Shown here piece by piece: positions 62,025 to 64,000 of a stretch of 64,000 nt of DNA. A model generated the notes under the pieces. That model searched no databases. It saw only the letters and a program-made list of their open reading frames with translations, and was not told where the DNA came from. Source of the stretch: Enhydrobacter sp. (GTDB taxonomy: Bacteria; Pseudomonadota; Alphaproteobacteria; Reyranellales; Reyranellaceae); the NCBI GenBank assembly GCA_025808875.1, contig CP075528.1, forward strand, positions 4,462,473 to 4,526,472. The letters are read 5' to 3'. Position 1 is the stretch's first letter. Every line of letters begins with the position of its first letter. Position numbers and translations under genes: made by a program.

Positions 62025-62902
62025 GCTCCTACGACAAGCTGCTCGCCGACGCGCGCGGCCGGCCCTTCGCCTGCGTCGTCGGCTGGCCGATCGAGCATTC
62101 GCGTTCCCCCGCCCTGCACGGCTATTGGCTGCGCAAGCACGCCATCGACGGCCACTACGGCCGTCTCGCCGTCGAGCCCAGGCGCGAGGCGCTCGAGGAG
62201 CTGGTCGCCTTCCTCAAGCGCACGCCCAATGCGCGCGGCTGCAACCTCACCCTGCCGCACAAGATCCAGATCATGCCGCTGCTCGACCATCTGCACGCGA
62301 CGGCGACTCATATCGGCGCCGTCAATACGGTGATCAAGCGGGCCGACGGCAGTCTCGAAGGTCGTAATTCCGACGGCTTCGGCTTCCTGCAGGCGCTTGC
62401 CGAAGGCGCGCCCGACTGGAACGCGACGGCCGGTCCGGCCGTCGTGCTGGGCGCCGGCGGTGCGGCGCGTGCCGTGGTGGCGGGCCTCGTCGCGGCGGGG
62501 GTGCCTGAGCTGCGGCTGGTCAACCGCACGCAGCAGACCGCCATCGATCTCGGCGTCACCTTCGCGCCCAAGGACGGCCGGCGCATCGCCATCGAGCGCT
62601 GGGACGAACGCAGCGCGGTGCTGGATGGCGCCACGCTGCTCGTCAACACGACCTCCCTCGGCATGACGGGCCAGCCGCCCCTCGAAATCGACCTGGCGCG
62701 CCTGCCGCAGAGCGCTGTGGTGGACGACATCGTCTCCGTGCCACTCGAGACGCCGCTTCTCGCCGCCGCCCGCGCGCGCCACCATCGCTCCGTCGATGGT
62801 CTCGGCATGCTGCTGCACCAAGGCCGCATGGGCTTCGAAGCCTGGTTCGGCCAGAAGGTGACCGTCAGCGCCGAGCAGCGCGCGGAGGTCTTGGCGGCAT
62901 GA
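62021..62902 (+). CDS. aroE: Shikimate dehydrogenase
   Basis: 293 aa. Shikimate-binding VVGWPIEHSRSPALHGYWL (Ser residues), catalytic Lys in CNLTLPHKIQIM, Asp in LEGRNSDGFGFL, NADP loop VVLGAGGAARAVVAGL (about 140), NRT motif in LVNRTQQTAIDL, and VDGLGMLLHQGRMGFEAWFG. Third step before shikimate kinase in aromatic amino acid synthesis. ATGA overlaps on both sides (maf and the thioesterase). Confidence 0.96.
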   Translation: MSSYDKLLADARGRPFACVVGWPIEHSRSPALHGYWLRKHAIDGHYGRLAVEPRREALEELVAFLKRTPNARGCNLTLPHKIQIMPLLDHLHATATHIGAVNTVIKRADGSLEGRNSDGFGFLQALAEGAPDWNATAGPAVVLGAGGAARAVVAGLVAAGVPELRLVNRTQQTAIDLGVTFAPKDGRRIAIERWDERSAVLDGATLLVNTTSLGMTGQPPLEIDLARLPQSAVVDDIVSVPLETPLLAAARARHHRSVDGLGMLLHQGRMGFEAWFGQKVTVSAEQRAEVLAA

Positions 62903-63336
62903 CGGCAGGCAATCCGCCGGACGGCTTCAAACCGCTGTTCCGGACTAGCCCGTTCCTCGACCACAACGGCCCGTTCTTCTATCGTGACAACGCCGACGGC
63001 GCGTTCGTCATCGGACTGCGCATCAGGCCCGAGCACGCCAATGCCCGCGGCGGCGCGCACGGCGGACTGCTGATGACGATGTGCGACATCGCTTTAGGCT
63101 ACCGTACGACGAGGAGTCAGACACCCTCTCCGATGCTAACCACGGCGAGCGTCACCACCGACTTCGCCGGCGGCGCCAAGGTCGGCGACTGGGTGGAGGC
63201 CCATGTCGACGTGCACAAGGTCGGCGGCCGACTGGCCTTCGCCAACTGCTACCTGGTGTGCAATGGCGAACGCATCGTGCACGCGTCCGCCGTCTTCGCC
63301 CGCAGCGGCGATCGCCCCGCCGCTACTGGTTCATAG
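62899..63336 (+). CDS. PaaI-type hotdog thioesterase
   Basis: 145 aa, overlapping aroE by ATGA. RPEHANARGGAHGGLLMTMCDIALGYRTTRSQ is the hotdog HGG helix, preceded by FFYRDNADGAFVIGLRI; VTTDFAGGAKVGDWVEAHVDVHKVGGRLAFANCYLV completes the sheet. Substrate unknown. Its last 14 bases overlap the convergent rho gene. Confidence 0.87.
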   Translation: MTAGNPPDGFKPLFRTSPFLDHNGPFFYRDNADGAFVIGLRIRPEHANARGGAHGGLLMTMCDIALGYRTTRSQTPSPMLTTASVTTDFAGGAKVGDWVEAHVDVHKVGGRLAFANCYLVCNGERIVHASAVFARSGDRPAATGS

Positions 63337-64000
63337 AGCCGAAGAAGTCCTGATTGGTCTTCGCCGTGCGTAGCTTGTCGAGCAGGAACTCGATGGCATC
63401 GACGGCACCCATCGGCATGAGGATGCGGCGCAGCACCCACATCTTCGACAAGGTCGCGCGGTCGACCAGCAACTCCTCCTTGCGGGTGCCCGACTTGGTG
63501 ATGTCGATCGCCGGGAAGGTGCGCTTGTCGGCGACCTTGCGGTCGAGGATGATTTCGGAGTTACCGGTGCCCTTGAACTCCTCGAAGATCACCTCGTCCA
63601 TGCGGCTGCCGGTGTCGATCAGCGCGGTTGCGATGATGGTGAGCGAGCCGCCCTCCTCGATGTTGCGCGCTGCGCCGAAGAAGCGCTTGGGCCTCTGCAG
63701 CGCGTTGGCATCGACGCCGCCGGTCAGCACCTTTCCCGAACTCGGCACCACGGTGTTGTAGGCACGGCCGAGGCGGGTGATCGAATCGAGCAGGATCACG
63801 ACGTCGCGCTTGTGCTCGACCAGCCGCTTGGCCTTCTCGATCACCATTTCGGCAACGGCGACGTGACGGCTCGCCGGCTCGTCGAAGGTCGAACTCACGA
63901 CCTCGCCCTTGACCGTCCGCTGCATGTCGGTGACTTCCTCCGGTCGCTCATCGACGAGCAGCACCATGAGGAACACCTCTGGATTATTGGCGGTGATGGC
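63323..64000 (-). CDS. rho: Transcription termination factor Rho, C-terminal part
   Basis: Runs off the right edge; the last 225 residues are seen, beginning AITANNPEVFLMVLLVDERPEEVTDMQR. Walker B region RDVVILLDSITRLGRAYN, Q-loop-like GGVDANALQRPKRFFGAARNIEEGGSLTIIATALIDTGSRMDEVIFEEFKGTGNSEIILDR and the C-terminal LLDKLRTAKTNQDFFGSMNQ are all standard. Hexameric RNA helicase that ends transcription. The start and the P-loop lie outside the window. Confidence 0.97.
   Translation of the reverse strand, partial: AITANNPEVFLMVLLVDERPEEVTDMQRTVKGEVVSSTFDEPASRHVAVAEMVIEKAKRLVEHKRDVVILLDSITRLGRAYNTVVPSSGKVLTGGVDANALQRPKRFFGAARNIEEGGSLTIIATALIDTGSRMDEVIFEEFKGTGNSEIILDRKVADKRTFPAIDITKSGTRKEELLVDRATLSKMWVLRRILMPMGAVDAIEFLLDKLRTAKTNQDFFGSMNQ

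Overview
The window is GC-rich chromosomal DNA of an alphaproteobacterium. The evidence is an alphaproteobacterial-type housekeeping block (secB, dnaQ, coaE, maf, aroE, rho), an intracellular polyhydroxybutyrate depolymerase, dispersed GC-rich palindromes of rhizobial/Reyranella type, and many CoA-ligase, CaiB and Liv-type ABC genes. A Reyranella- or Bradyrhizobium-like soil or water heterotroph fits, but genus is inference. rho/aroE/maf/coaE/dnaQ/secB usually lie near the replication origin in this class, so the right end is probably origin-proximal.

Layout. 1-2.8 kb is an accessory stretch, visibly less GC-rich than the rest. It carries two unrecognised genes, a tRNA-like gene with a serine-type long-arm body but a CCA (Trp-type) anticodon between a perfect hairpin and a strong terminator, and a Panacea (DUF4065) antitoxin-like gene overlapping a candidate toxin gene. 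2.8-11.2 kb holds an unpartnered hydantoinase B, a glyoxalase-like protein, an acyl-CoA ligase, a quinone oxidoreductase/thioesterase pair, an orphan family-5 solute-binding protein and a secreted protein, separated by five copies of one structured intergenic repeat. 11.3-16.5 kb is a four-gene operon with 4-nt overlaps at every junction (membrane spermidine-synthase-like protein, esterase-like protein, PhnZ-like HD oxygenase, threonine-dehydratase-like enzyme). 16.6-20 kb has an exported isoaspartyl-methyltransferase homologue and a TreT/GalT-like pair. 20-28.6 kb is a Liv-type ABC transporter operon bracketed by two adenylate-forming enzymes, with GC hairpins at several internal junctions.

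28.7-40.3 kb contains an alpha/beta hydrolase, a TPR protein, aconitase, a tightly packed DinB / VOC-hydrolase fusion / nitroreductase / GT87 membrane protein series, then acetyl-CoA synthetase with an overlapping amidase. 40.4-50.3 kb has a flavin reductase, a ppGpp-hydrolase-like HD protein, a Sco1 protein, PHB depolymerase, an ECF42-type sigma factor with its DGPF partner and a VOC protein that share a candidate promoter, RecQ, an outer-membrane barrel and a DUF3309 protein whose ribosome-binding site is in a hairpin. 49.5-57.1 kb carries an SDR lacking catalytic Ser and Lys, an MBL hydrolase, an NHL/SMP-30 protein, a CaiB CoA-transferase, an EI24 membrane protein, a lipoprotein, gentisate dioxygenase and a PuuD-like amidotransferase. 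57.2-64 kb is the housekeeping block, rearranged and interrupted by a quinone oxidoreductase and a PQQ-type sugar dehydrogenase.

Themes: acyl-CoA activation and uptake of carboxylates or aromatics, carbon storage and acetate use, and an accessory left end. The best candidates for undescribed biology are the tRNA-like cassette, the Panacea pair with an unidentified toxin, the ECF42 regulon with matching promoters, the PhnZ-like operon and the covarying repeat family.
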